Shown: piece after piece, positions 48,181-59,500 of the stretch | Layout: each line of letters starts with the position of its first letter | Numbering within the stretch: position 1 is the stretch's first letter | NCBI GenBank assembly: GCA_965267245.1 | Contig: OZ253939.1 | Coordinates: 4,588,001 to 4,652,000, forward strand | DNA length: 64,000 nt | Direction: 5' to 3' | Origin: JANSWY01 sp965267245 | GTDB taxonomy: Bacteria; Bacteroidota; Bacteroidia; Cytophagales; Cyclobacteriaceae | The notes under the pieces: generated by a model | What the model was told of the DNA's origin: nothing | Database searches by the model: none | The model's input: only the letters and a program-made list of their open reading frames with translations | Program-made: the position numbers and the translations under genes

Positions 48181-49575
48181 ATGAAAAAAATGTGGAAAGT
48201 GGTGATGCTGACAGTGGTTTTTGCATCTCCCATTATCTCTAAAGGTCAGGTTACATTTACAAGTGATTACGATCACATTCCAGATTTATCATATGATTTG
48301 ATCGAGGATAGGTTGAGTTGTATTGAATCAACTGTGCCCCTCAATTTCAACACGAAAGTTCAGGGATTCATTGAATACTTTACCATTCGTGATAGAAATT
48401 ACACCAGAGGCATTCTGGAGAAAAAAGATATTTACTTTCCAATTTTTGAAAAGTATTTGGCGGAATATGGTCTGCCTGATGAATTAAAATACCTTTCTAT
48501 CGTAGAGTCCGGCCTAAATCCTAATGCGATTTCAAGGGCAGGTGCAGCTGGTTTGTGGCAGTTTATGCCATATACCGGAAGTAGCTTTAGATTACATCAG
48601 GATTGGTACATTGACGAAAGAATGGACCCTGAGGAGTCCACAATTGCCGCTTGTAAATACCTTACGCAGTTATATAATATGTTCAATGATTGGGAATTGG
48701 CGTTGGCTGCATATAATTGTGGCCCTGGAAACGTAAGAAGAGCAATTAGAAGATCAGGTTACAAAGATTCCTTTTGGGAGGTGTACAGATACCTTCCCAG
48801 AGAGACCAGATCATATGTGCCTCAGTATGTAGCTGTGATTTATGCGTTGAACTATGCGGAAGAGAATAATCTGTTTCAGGCTGAGAAACAGCATCTACCT
48901 GAGTATGATACAGTTTTGGTAAGTCAGTATTTTCATTTGGAGACATTTTGCAACCAGTTGAATTTGTGCGAGGAGGATATCCAAAAACTAAATCCTCATA
49001 TTAAACGCGGTGCATTACCTGAAAATGTCAAAGAATTTGCACTGAGAGTACCCGTAGATTTGAAGCCGTATATTGTTGAAAATAGAACAGTTCTTTACGA
49101 TACTGCCTCTAAAGTGGGGAAAGCACACCTCGAATATCTTGCCAGGCATACACCAGGGAGTACCTATGGTAGAGAAAGAATTGTATATCGGGTAAGAAGT
49201 GGTGATGTTTTAGGGAAAATAGCTGAAAGGTATCATGTCAGAGTTTCAGATCTGAGAAGATGGAATAACATTAGGGGCAGTATGATTAAAGTAGGTCAAC
49301 GGTTAAATATTTGGGTGTTACCTTCCTATAGTAGCAGTACTAAACATCTGTATGCCTCAAATACAACAAAAACGGTTACTGCTAAAAAGGAATCAGAACC
49401 CATTGCTTATGCGGATGTAAAAAATGGCCGATTCCATCAGGTAAAACCTGGAGATACACTCTGGGATATTAGTAGAATGTATGATAATTTGTCAATCGAC
49501 AAAATCAAAAAACTAAATAATCTCAGAACCAATAATATAAAACCTGGAATGAAGCTGCTTATAGGTACAGATTAA
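48181..49575 (+). CDS. MltD-like lytic transglycosylase with two LysM domains
   Basis: The 464-residue protein has a signal peptide (residues 1-23). A SLT/MltD domain carries the catalytic Glu109 in YLSIVESGLNPNAISRAG, with AAGLWQFMPYTG, LALAAYNCGPGNVRRA and YVPQYVAVIYAL. Two C-terminal LysM motifs follow (VRSGDVLGKIAERYHV and VKPGDTLWDISRMYDN). It cuts peptidoglycan glycan strands, forming anhydro-muropeptides, and is held to the wall by LysM. No lipobox is evident, unlike in E. coli MltD. Confidence 0.92.
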   Translation: MKKMWKVVMLTVVFASPIISKGQVTFTSDYDHIPDLSYDLIEDRLSCIESTVPLNFNTKVQGFIEYFTIRDRNYTRGILEKKDIYFPIFEKYLAEYGLPDELKYLSIVESGLNPNAISRAGAAGLWQFMPYTGSSFRLHQDWYIDERMDPEESTIAACKYLTQLYNMFNDWELALAAYNCGPGNVRRAIRRSGYKDSFWEVYRYLPRETRSYVPQYVAVIYALNYAEENNLFQAEKQHLPEYDTVLVSQYFHLETFCNQLNLCEEDIQKLNPHIKRGALPENVKEFALRVPVDLKPYIVENRTVLYDTASKVGKAHLEYLARHTPGSTYGRERIVYRVRSGDVLGKIAERYHVRVSDLRRWNNIRGSMIKVGQRLNIWVLPSYSSSTKHLYASNTTKTVTAKKESEPIAYADVKNGRFHQVKPGDTLWDISRMYDNLSIDKIKKLNNLRTNNIKPGMKLLIGTD

Positions 49576-49589
49576 ATATTTTTATTCAC

Positions 49590-50675
49590 ATGACAGGAAC
49601 CCAATCAATCAAACTTTCACTGATTATTTTTTTTTCAGTAGCACTTTTCAGTTGCGGTGAACCATCAGAATCGGCCAGAAAAGCCATATTGCCACAGGCA
49701 CAGGGAGCTCCTGGCGAAATAATTTTGGTGATGGACTCATCCCAATATGCCGGTAACCTTGGCCGTGCCATTCGAAATGCATTTAATGTTCCCATGGAGG
49801 CGCTACCTCAGGATGAAATGTTGTATGACATGCATTATGTGAATCCACTTCGTGTCAATAATGTATTGAAAAAGGCAAAGAATCTGATTTATGTGACTAC
49901 CCTGGAGGACAAATCAGATGATAGCAAGAAGTTAAGACAACTCTTCACGGATGAAGCATTAAAAAAGATATACAGGGATACTTCTAAATACCTTTCTATC
50001 AAAAATGATGAATATGCTATTGGCCAGGTAGTGATGCATTTATACGGAAAAAATGGAGATATTCTTGCCGATAAAATCAATTCAAATGATGAATTATTAC
50101 GGTCCATCCTTGAGAAATATGAGCAGGAACGATTGAAGAAAAAATTATTTGCCTCCAGAGAAAAACTTATCGAGAATAACCTGAAAGAAAAACATGGCTA
50201 CAGCATACAAATTCCATATGGCTATGACCTGGCGAAGAATTTACCCGATTTCAGCTGGATTCGGTTTTTGGATGTGCAGTATGAAAAGAACATTTTTATT
50301 TATCACGAAGAATACCAATCTCAGAATCAACTTAAAGACATGCAGGGTCTACGCGAAAAAATCACATCTCTGTATTTAAGAGACAGTGAAAAACCGGATA
50401 AGTATGTTACGATGCAACCTATTTTGCCGATGATTACGGATACAATAACCTTCAAAAATAAATTTGCTCTTGCCAATAAAGGGCTTTGGAAAGTCAGTGA
50501 CAACAGTGCTGGCGGCCCCTATGTGAGTTATTCTTTTGTAGATGAGAGGATTGGCAGGATTTATTACATAGAAGGTTATGTTTATGCACCTGGGACACAA
50601 AAGAAGAACTATGTGCAGGAATTGGATGCAATCCTTTCTACTTTTGACACACCAACAGAAGCTGCACAGCAGTAA
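49590..50675 (+). CDS. DUF4837 lipoprotein
   Basis: The 361-residue protein has a lipobox (VALFSC, Cys22) and matches the Bacteroidetes DUF4837 family (GAPGEIILVMDSSQYAG, NVLKKAKNLIYVTTLED, SIQIPYGYDLAKN, FVDERIGRIYYIEGYVYAPG). A charged central helix lies near 170-200. No function is established that I know of. It lies between the transglycosylase gene and malic enzyme with short gaps, so it is probably part of the same transcript. Confidence 0.85.
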   Translation: MTGTQSIKLSLIIFFSVALFSCGEPSESARKAILPQAQGAPGEIILVMDSSQYAGNLGRAIRNAFNVPMEALPQDEMLYDMHYVNPLRVNNVLKKAKNLIYVTTLEDKSDDSKKLRQLFTDEALKKIYRDTSKYLSIKNDEYAIGQVVMHLYGKNGDILADKINSNDELLRSILEKYEQERLKKKLFASREKLIENNLKEKHGYSIQIPYGYDLAKNLPDFSWIRFLDVQYEKNIFIYHEEYQSQNQLKDMQGLREKITSLYLRDSEKPDKYVTMQPILPMITDTITFKNKFALANKGLWKVSDNSAGGPYVSYSFVDERIGRIYYIEGYVYAPGTQKKNYVQELDAILSTFDTPTEAAQQ

Positions 50676-50688
50676 AAGAACCTAGAAA

Positions 50689-52962
50689 ATGAGCAAAGTA
50701 AGAAAAAATGAAGCGCTGGACTTTCATTCGTCCAAGCCTGCTGGTAAAATAGAAGTTGTTCCTACCAAACCTCTTACTTCCCAAAGAGACTTAGCACTTG
50801 CTTATTCACCTGGAGTAGCGGATCCGTGTCTTGAAATAGCAGAAAACCCTGAGGATGTTTATCGTTACACAGCAAAGGGAAACCTGGTTGGGGTTATTTC
50901 AAATGGAACTGCTGTATTGGGGCTGGGAGATATTGGACCGGAAGCATCAAAACCGGTGATGGAAGGAAAAGGAGTTCTCTTTAAGAAATTTGCAGGAATT
51001 GATGTTTTTGACATTGAAATTGATGAAACTGACCCTGACAAGTTTATCCAAATAGTCAAGTCACTTGAACCTACATTCGGAGGAATTAACCTGGAGGATA
51101 TCAAAGCTCCGGAGAGTTTCCAAATAGAAAGAGAACTGCGGGAGAAGATGAATATCCCGGTAATGCACGATGACCAGCATGGAACAGCTATTATTTCCAG
51201 TTCTGCTTTACTTAATGCATTGGAATTAAATGGAAAGAAAATAGGAGAAATAAAGGTTGTTGTTAATGGCGCAGGGGCTGCTGCAATTGCCTGTACAGAT
51301 CTTTATGTATCTCTTGGTGTCAACCCAGAAAATATTGTCATGCTTGATAGCAAAGGAGTTATCAGGAAAGACAGACCAAATCTTCCGGAATCCAAAGAAA
51401 GATATGCTACCAGCAGGGACTTACATGGGTTAGATGATTCATTGCAAGGTGCGGACATGTTTCTGGGGTTATCCGTAGGGGATATTCTTAATGAGGATCA
51501 CCTTCTAGGGATGGCCAAAGATCCCATTGTGTTTGCATTGGCTAATCCCAAGCCTGAGATATCCTACCAGATCGCTATGGATACAAGGGATGATATCATC
51601 ATGGCCACAGGTAGGTCTGATCATCCTAATCAGGTGAATAATGTATTGGGCTTTCCCTACATATTTAGAGGAGCTCTGGATGTGAGAGCTACAGCTATCA
51701 ATGAAGAGATGAAATTGGCTGCTGTGAATGCAATTGCCGATCTGGCAAAACAGAATGTTCCTGAAATGGTATTAAAGGCGTACGGTCTTTCCAGTTTGAA
51801 ATTCAGTGCTGAGTATATCATTCCAAAACCGCTTGATCCTAGGCTCATTACCACCATTTCTCCAGCTGTCGCAAAAGCCGCAGTTGAATCTGGTGTTGCC
51901 CGACGGGAAATCAAGGATTGGATTGCTTACGAGCAGGAATTAATGGAGCGTATTGGCATAGACCAAAGATTAATGTCCCGTACAATCACTAGAGCCAGAA
52001 AAGATCCAAAGAGAGTAGTTTACCCAGATGCAGATGATCTGAATATATTGAAAGCTGCACAACAAGTGGATGATGAAGGGATAGCCATTCCAATTTTGTT
52101 GGGCAATAAGGAAAAGATCAATAAGCTTATTTCTGAAAATGATCTGGAATTCAACCGTGCTTCCATTATCGATCCACGTTTGGAGACTGAAAAAGTTGAA
52201 GAATACGCAAAGATCTTTTTTGAAATGAGGAGCCGAAAGGGGATGACCTTGAAGCTCGCCAGAAAGAATCTTTCGAGCAGGAATTTTTATGGCGCCATGA
52301 TGGTCCATTTAGGAGAAGCTGATGCCATGATCTCCGGACTTAATAATGATTACCCAAAAACAATTTCTCCGGCATTGCAAATTGTAGGATCCGAAGAGGG
52401 AATTAACAGGGTAGCTGGAATGTATATTATCAACACAAAGCGAGGGCCCATTTTTTTCGCAGATACTACTGTCAATTTTGACCCATCCGCAGAAGAGTTA
52501 GTAGATATAATTGGTCTTACAGCCAGGGCAGTAAAATTCTTTGATTACGATCCTAGAATAGCGGTTTTATCATACAGTAATTTTGGTTCAGCAAAAGGAG
52601 AATTGGCTACTAAAACGGCAAAAGCAGTTGCCATGGCCAAAGCAAAATGGCCAGATTTGGTCATCGATGGTGAGCTTCAAGCCAACGTTGCGCTAAACAA
52701 AGAACTGCTGGAAGAAACTTATCCATTCAGTTCTTTGTGTGGAACTACTGCAAATGTCTTAATTTTTCCTAATTTGGCAGCCGGAAACATCGCTTACAAA
52801 TTGTTAATGGAACTGGCAGGCTCAGAAGCAATTGGTCCAATATTGATGGGGATGAAGAAAGCAGTCCACGTACTACAGATTGGTAGTTCGGTGAGAGAGA
52901 TCGTCAATATGAGTGCCATAGCTGTAGTAGATGCCCAATCCAGTAGTGAAACTCAGGTATGA
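50689..52962 (+). CDS. maeB: NADP-dependent malic enzyme with phosphotransacetylase-like domain
   Basis: The enzyme oxidatively decarboxylates malate to pyruvate, supplying NADPH. The 757-residue protein has the N-terminal malic enzyme domain (SPGVADPCLEIA, PVMHDDQHGTA, VVNGAGAAAIACTDLY, to about residue 420). A C-terminal phosphotransacetylase-like domain follows (ARKDPKRVVYPDAD, SGLNNDYPKTISPALQ, FPNLAAGNIAYKLL), usually regulatory and binding acetyl-CoA. The domain order and length are those of MaeB. Its stop overlaps the ruvA start. Confidence 0.94.
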   Translation: MSKVRKNEALDFHSSKPAGKIEVVPTKPLTSQRDLALAYSPGVADPCLEIAENPEDVYRYTAKGNLVGVISNGTAVLGLGDIGPEASKPVMEGKGVLFKKFAGIDVFDIEIDETDPDKFIQIVKSLEPTFGGINLEDIKAPESFQIERELREKMNIPVMHDDQHGTAIISSSALLNALELNGKKIGEIKVVVNGAGAAAIACTDLYVSLGVNPENIVMLDSKGVIRKDRPNLPESKERYATSRDLHGLDDSLQGADMFLGLSVGDILNEDHLLGMAKDPIVFALANPKPEISYQIAMDTRDDIIMATGRSDHPNQVNNVLGFPYIFRGALDVRATAINEEMKLAAVNAIADLAKQNVPEMVLKAYGLSSLKFSAEYIIPKPLDPRLITTISPAVAKAAVESGVARREIKDWIAYEQELMERIGIDQRLMSRTITRARKDPKRVVYPDADDLNILKAAQQVDDEGIAIPILLGNKEKINKLISENDLEFNRASIIDPRLETEKVEEYAKIFFEMRSRKGMTLKLARKNLSSRNFYGAMMVHLGEADAMISGLNNDYPKTISPALQIVGSEEGINRVAGMYIINTKRGPIFFADTTVNFDPSAEELVDIIGLTARAVKFFDYDPRIAVLSYSNFGSAKGELATKTAKAVAMAKAKWPDLVIDGELQANVALNKELLEETYPFSSLCGTTANVLIFPNLAAGNIAYKLLMELAGSEAIGPILMGMKKAVHVLQIGSSVREIVNMSAIAVVDAQSSSETQV

Positions 52963-53552
52963 TTGCATACATAGAAGGAAAAATTGCGGAGAAGGATCCC
53001 ACCTATGTCATCATTGATGTAAATGGTGTGGGGTATGAAATGAAGATTTCTCTCAACACATTTTCTCAGGTAAAGGCATTGGAGAAGTGTAAGCTCCATA
53101 CCCATTTTCATGTCAAAGAAGACAGTCAAACGCTATATGGATTCTTTGAGAAGGCTGAGAAAAAGAGGTTTTTGGATTTAATATCTATTTCAGGTGTTGG
53201 GCCCAGTACCGGACTCATGATTTTGTCTTCACTATCTGCAGAAGAGTTACAGTATGCCATTGTCCATGAGCAGGTTAAAGTTATTCAGGGAGTCAAGGGG
53301 ATTGGCTTGAAAACCGCCCAACGGATTATCCTGGAATTGAAGGATAAAATGAAAAAAGAAGGCTTACTTGATAAAAGTGCCGAATTGATCCCGCAAGCGG
53401 ACAATACTTTATTTACAGAAGCGTTATCCGCCTTGACAACTCTTGGAATTAGTAAACCTATGGCTGAAAAGAGTGTCAGGGCAATATTGAAGGAACATAA
53501 TCATCAAATTGCAATAGAAGAAGTAATTAAACTTGCGCTGAAGAGGGCGTAA
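52959..53552 (+). CDS. ruvA: Holliday junction branch migration complex subunit RuvA
   Basis: RuvA binds four-way DNA junctions and loads RuvB. The 197-residue protein has the OB-fold start MIAYIEGKIAEKDPTYVIIDVNGVGYEM (in pieces), two helix-hairpin-helix motifs (ISISGVGPSTGLMIL and GVKGIGLKTAQRIILEL) and the C-terminal domain III. It overlaps maeB by ATGA and precedes sprA by 16 bases, the conserved ruvA-sprA order of gliding Bacteroidetes. Confidence 0.96.
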   Translation: MIAYIEGKIAEKDPTYVIIDVNGVGYEMKISLNTFSQVKALEKCKLHTHFHVKEDSQTLYGFFEKAEKKRFLDLISISGVGPSTGLMILSSLSAEELQYAIVHEQVKVIQGVKGIGLKTAQRIILELKDKMKKEGLLDKSAELIPQADNTLFTEALSALTTLGISKPMAEKSVRAILKEHNHQIAIEEVIKLALKRA

Positions 53553-53568
53553 CACCTGGAAACAAATT

Positions 53569-56500
53569 TTGCTAAGAGTACGGTCTTACATAGCACTTAT
53601 TATCATATCACCTCTCCTAATCTCCGCTCTAATATCTAGGGCAGACAATGGAAATGCTGGTGCCATCTTAAGGGATGGATTTTTTGCATTGGATACTGTG
53701 CGGCAGGATTCACTGGATAGTATTAGTAATTTACCGTACGAGCCCAGTGAGACACCTACGTACGAGCCTACAGACCGATTTGGAGATCCTTTTTCCAATC
53801 GTACCAGTAAATCACCTTTATCATTAAAGGACCCGTCTAGTTTGAGCCTGGACGTAGAGATTGACACTGGGATGAATTACACCATTTATGAGAAGATTGG
53901 AGACCTGAATTTCCGTCCTACCAGTACAATGTCATTCGAAGAGTTCAATAATTACCACACGGGTCAATTGGTAAAAGATTATTGGAAAGACCGATCGCTT
54001 GGTTTAGATGGAGAGAGTGCTGTAAGCGGCAGAAGATTGATCCCCAAACTGTATATCAGTCCTGTTTTTGACAGAATATTCGGAGGGGACTATGTGGACA
54101 TCCAGCCCAATGGATTTGTAAACCTGGATTTTGGTGGTAGATGGCAGAGAAATGAAAACCCAGAAATTCCTATTCGAAGACAGAGGAATGGAAGTTTCAA
54201 CTTTGACCAACAGATCAGTATGAATGTGGTGGGGAAAGTAGGAGAGAAATTAAGTGTAACTGCCAATTTTGACAACAACAATACCTTCGATTTTCAAAAT
54301 GATATGAAGGTAGAGTACACGGGGTTTGAGGAAGACATCATTAAAAAAATTGAGATCGGTAACGTAAGTATGCCAGTAAATAACTCATTGATGACTGGTG
54401 CACAAAGTTTGTTTGGTGTGAAGACCAAATTGCAATTTGGGAAATTGTTTTTAACAGGAGTAGCGTCCAGGCAGCAGGGGACAATACAAAATGATAGATT
54501 TAACCCATGTGAAACTGTTCCTTCGTCAGGGGGATCTCAATTGAATTCGGGAGCATTGAATGCAGGTCAGGAAAGTAATTACCCAAATTTGAGTGCCTGG
54601 GATTATGCCGAAAACCAGCATTTTTTTCTTGGATATTTTTTCAGGGAAAAGTATGAAGAATGGGTTGGGAATTATCCATTAATCAACAATGGAGGGCTTT
54701 CTATAGATGGCAGAGTTGAGGTCTGGCAATTGACAATTGGTAATAACGATACCAGAAGCCTTAGAGAGGTATTGGCACTAACAGATCTGGGAGAAAGTAA
54801 AGTGTTAAACCGACCAAATGTGCCTGAGGTGATAAGTAGTGCTCCAACAGATCCCCTCTCAATTCCTACCGATAATAAAGCGAACGACCTCTTTCAAAAT
54901 CTGGTGAATACCACAGGAACCAGGGATATTAATGAGGCAGCTTCAATTCTCAGGAGCTGGGGACTCGAAGAAGGCATTGACTACATACGGACTCAAGCCA
55001 GGAAATTAGATCAGGATGAGTACTATATTAACCCAACGTCTGGATTTCTCTCACTGAGAACTAGCGTAAATCCAAATCAAATGGTAGCTGTGGCCTACCA
55101 GTACACTTATAACGGAGTGGTTCATACGGTAGGTGAAGTGTCCCAGAACATTCAAAGGATTCCAGATGATCAGAATATCTTTTTGAAACTAATTAAGCCT
55201 AATACCGCAGAGCCGTCACATCCAACATGGGATCTACAAATGAAAAACATATATCGGTTGGGTGGGTCCAATATTTCGAATGTGAATATGCAAATTCAAT
55301 ATTGGGATTTTGGAGCAGGACTACCTAACCCGTCAATCCCTGAAGGTATTAATACAGCCAACCGAAATTTATTAAGGTTATTGGGGCTAGACCGATTAAA
55401 TCAAAATGAAGATAATCAACCAGATGGTAACTTTGATGATATTCCAGGAATTACAATTTATCAGGGACACTTGGTATTCCCAATTCTTGAACCTTTCGGT
55501 GATAATTTCAGGGCATTGTTTGGCGAAAATGAAGATGACCTCATCAAGAAATATGTTTTTGATGAAATTTATGATGAGACACAGCAGAGAGCAAGCCTTG
55601 TCGCAGAAAAGGATTATTTTAAATTGAAAGTCACTGAGATGTCCGGTGATTCAGGGGGAGCTGGTAGTTCGGGTAATTCAAGAAGGAACCAGGAAAAAAC
55701 AAATAGGTTTCCGTTACGTGGGTTTAATATCCCTGAGTCTTCGATAGTGGCAACAATGGGTAGCAGGACACTTCAACCGGGGGTTGATTACCGGGTGGAT
55801 TTTAACGCATTTGTTATTATCAATGACCAAATTTTGAATTCCTGTCAAACTATTGAGATTAGCTATGAGGAGACAGACTTGTTTAATTTTCAAACGAAAT
55901 GGCTAACAGGCGCTAGAGCAGAGTATATCTTCAATGAGAATTTCAATATTGGAGGTACAATCCTTAGACTAAATGAGAGGCCAGGTGGAATTTCAAGATT
56001 CTCAATAGGAAGTGAGCCATTAAATAATACAAAATACGGTTTTGACATTAATTACTCAGGCGAATCCAGGTTCTTAACGAAAATGGTAGATGCTCTTCCG
56101 TTTGTGAGCACCAAGGAGAAGTCAACTATTAATTTTAGCGCCGAATTTGCACAATTGATTCCCGGTACATCTAATCAGGTGAATGGGGAGAGCACTTCAT
56201 ACATAGACGATTTTGAAAATGCGATAACACCTATCAACCTGGGAAGTCATCTTGGATGGAAATTGGGGTCAACTCCCCAAACCAATGGAGACAAATTTTT
56301 TAACCCGGCGATACTTGATAATGCGGGCGCTGATCCTCAAACAATAAGAAGTGCCAACTTTAAGAGAGCTAAAATTGCGTGGTATTCAGTAGACAATAGC
56401 GTCTTCTACAGGAATGGAGGAGTAAACGCACCAGCAAACCTGAGCGATATGGATTTTGATAATATATACCAAAGACCTTATATTCCACAGGAAATATTTA

Positions 56501-59500
56501 CTCAGAGAGACAGAAATGCCTTTGTCACGAATGAACAACTATTTGATATTGTTTACTTTCCCAATGAAAGAGGCCCCTACAATTACAGCACAGATTTATC
56601 TATTAACCCACTTACTGGCCAAGCAGAACTGAGTAATCCGGCTTCAAATTTTGGTGCATTAAGTAGAGGTAATAATAACATCAGCAATTTCGAGATAAAT
56701 AACATGGAGTACATTGAGTTTTGGCTCCTTGACCCATTTGCGGATGAAATAATTCTACCTGGTCGTACAATTCCTAAAGCATCCGGTGGAAAACTGGTAT
56801 TTAATTTCGGTTCCATTAGTGAAGATGTATTGAAAGATGATAGGCATTCATTCGAGCATGGTTTACCAGGTGATGGATCTGATGGAGAAGTGACTACCAA
56901 TGCCTGGGGAAGAATCACAGACAAGACTTACTTAAACGATTTTTTCTCTAATTCGCCTGATGATAGAATCAATCAGGATTTAGGTTTGGATGGAGCTAAC
57001 AATACTCAGGAACAGGAAATATTTGCTGATTATCTTGATCAACTTTCCCCAGATGTGAGGGCATTGGTTGAAAATGACCCCTCAGGTGATGATTTTCATT
57101 ATTATTTAGGGGATGATCTGGATCAGAATTCCGCGGAAATAATTGAACGATATAAGGATTTCAATAACCCCGAAAATAATTCTCCAGTAGGCGCGTCAAA
57201 TGGGAATTTCGTACCAGCCTATTCCAATCAACCTGATAAGGAGGATTTGTTGGGAGATAATGGTGTTTCTACAACAGAAACATATTTTGAATATGAAATT
57301 AACCTCCGGGAAGAGAATCTTCGAGTGGGTGAGGAGTTCATTGTAGACCGTGTGGAAGTTCCCGGGACCAAGGCCACATGGTATTTGTTTAGAATCCCAC
57401 TCTCCAGGCCTACTCGCAAGTATGGTCCAATTCAAGATCGTCAAAATGTACAATACTATAGAATGTACTTAACGGGATTTACTACTCCGGTAGTTTTGAG
57501 AATGACCAATTTTCAATTGGTTGGTTCTCAATGGAGAAAAAATGAATTGTTACTGGCTGAACCAGGATTTCAGGAGATTCCGGATCCTTCACAATCCGAT
57601 TTCGACATTTCGGTAGTAAGTATCGAGGAAAATGGAGAATTGGTTGAAGGTAAAGTGCCTTATGTTGTGCCTCCGGGATTAACCAGAGATCAGGACAATA
57701 CAACAACTATTCAAAGAAGGAACAATGAACAATCATTGAGAGTGTGTGTAAATGATTTGCAAGATCAGGATGCCCGAGCAGTGTTTAAGCAAGGGTTGGA
57801 GTTGAACCTTCAGAATTACGGTCGTTTGAAGATGTTTCTGCACGCTGAAGAACAAGATGAAATGGTTGAGGATGGTGATGTAGCGGCATTTGTTAGATTG
57901 GGAGCTGACAGAACAGGTAACTATTATGAGATTGAATTACCGCTGAGAATCACAGATAAAAACAACCTTCCAAACAATGAAGATGCACTGAAAAGAGCAG
58001 TTTGGCCAGAGGAAAATGAAATTGATTTATCCTTCAATGAATTATATGCCCTTAAAGGCCTAAGAAACCAATTATCGCAAAGCACTACCCAAGAATTTTC
58101 CAGGCAATCATCTGATGGTAAATACAAATTAACAGTATTTGGTGATCCTAAATTAAGTAATATAAAAACAATCATGATTGGGGTTCGTAACCCTAAATCT
58201 GATGATGGAGCACCAAAGTCTGTTTGCATCTGGGCCAATGAAATGAGGGTGACAGATTTTGATACTAAACGGGGGTGGGCCGCAAAAGCCACCTTCAATA
58301 CAAAACTTGCAGATTTCGCGACGTTTTCTGCATCTGGTAGTTACATTTCCTCGGGGTTTGGTGGTATTCAACAAAACATTTCAGAACGAACCCAAACTGA
58401 CACAAGGTCCATTAGTTTGAATACGTCAGTTCAAGCTGATCAACTTTTACCTGGTAAGCATGGTATTAAAATACCGGTATCCATGAGCTATGGAAATAGA
58501 ATGAGTGTTCCTAGATTTGATCCTACAGATTCTGATATACCATTGGAAGCAGCCCTACTAAATTATGGTTCAGATGAAGAGGAGGAAGAATTTAGGCAGA
58601 TTGTTGAGGAAAAAGAGACAACAAGAAGCATCAATATTTCTAATTTCCGCAAAGAAAAGGTAAAAGAAGATGCTGTTCCACACATCTATGATATAGAAAA
58701 TCTCAGCTTTGATTGGGCTTATTCAGAAGTTGTAAGATCAGGAACTTCTGAAGCAGAATTCTTTAATAAACGAATCAACTATGGTGCAGCCTATCAATAT
58801 CAATTTGCGGAGCTATATGTAGAACCTTTCAAGGAATCTGAGGCATTAAGTAGTCCGTATTTTCAATTGATCAAGGACCTTAATTTCAATCCTTTGCCTA
58901 ATAATATTTCAGTAAGGGCTGATCTTAATAGAAACTTCCAGAAAACCAGAAACCGTAATCCAATTGATTACTCTCCACTGGATTCAGCTATCTATATAAA
59001 GACCTTCTACTTTGACAGGAATTATGCTGTGAAATGGAATTTATTCAGAAGTCTATCTCTCGATTACACCGCCAGGGCTAATGCTATTATAGATGAACCT
59101 GATGGTGAAATTACTGAGCATGTAAGAGATTCGATATTTTTGGGATTGAAAGAGTTCGGTCGATTAAAAACTTTCGATCAAAGTATGTCAGCCAATTATA
59201 CGCTCCCATTTGATAAGTTTCCAGTTACCGATTGGATAAATTCAACTGCAAGGTATACTGCACGGTATAATTGGACAGCAGGTACCCGTCAACAAGTAGA
59301 TCAAGTAGGAAATACCCTTCAAAATTCCAGACAAATTGGTTTAACCACTGGAGCTGATCTTGTCGGTTTATATAATAAGGTGGAATACTTTAAAAGGGTA
59401 AACACCCCCTCCAGAGGTGTAAGAAGGAGACCTTCCAAAGAGGATACTGTGCAAAGAAATGATAACAAAGTTATTAAAGGACTAGCCAGGCTATTGATGA

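Noticed and set aside
50689..52962. Malic enzyme with phosphotransacetylase-like domain considered as a novel fusion
   Set aside because: This domain order is the normal MaeB architecture.
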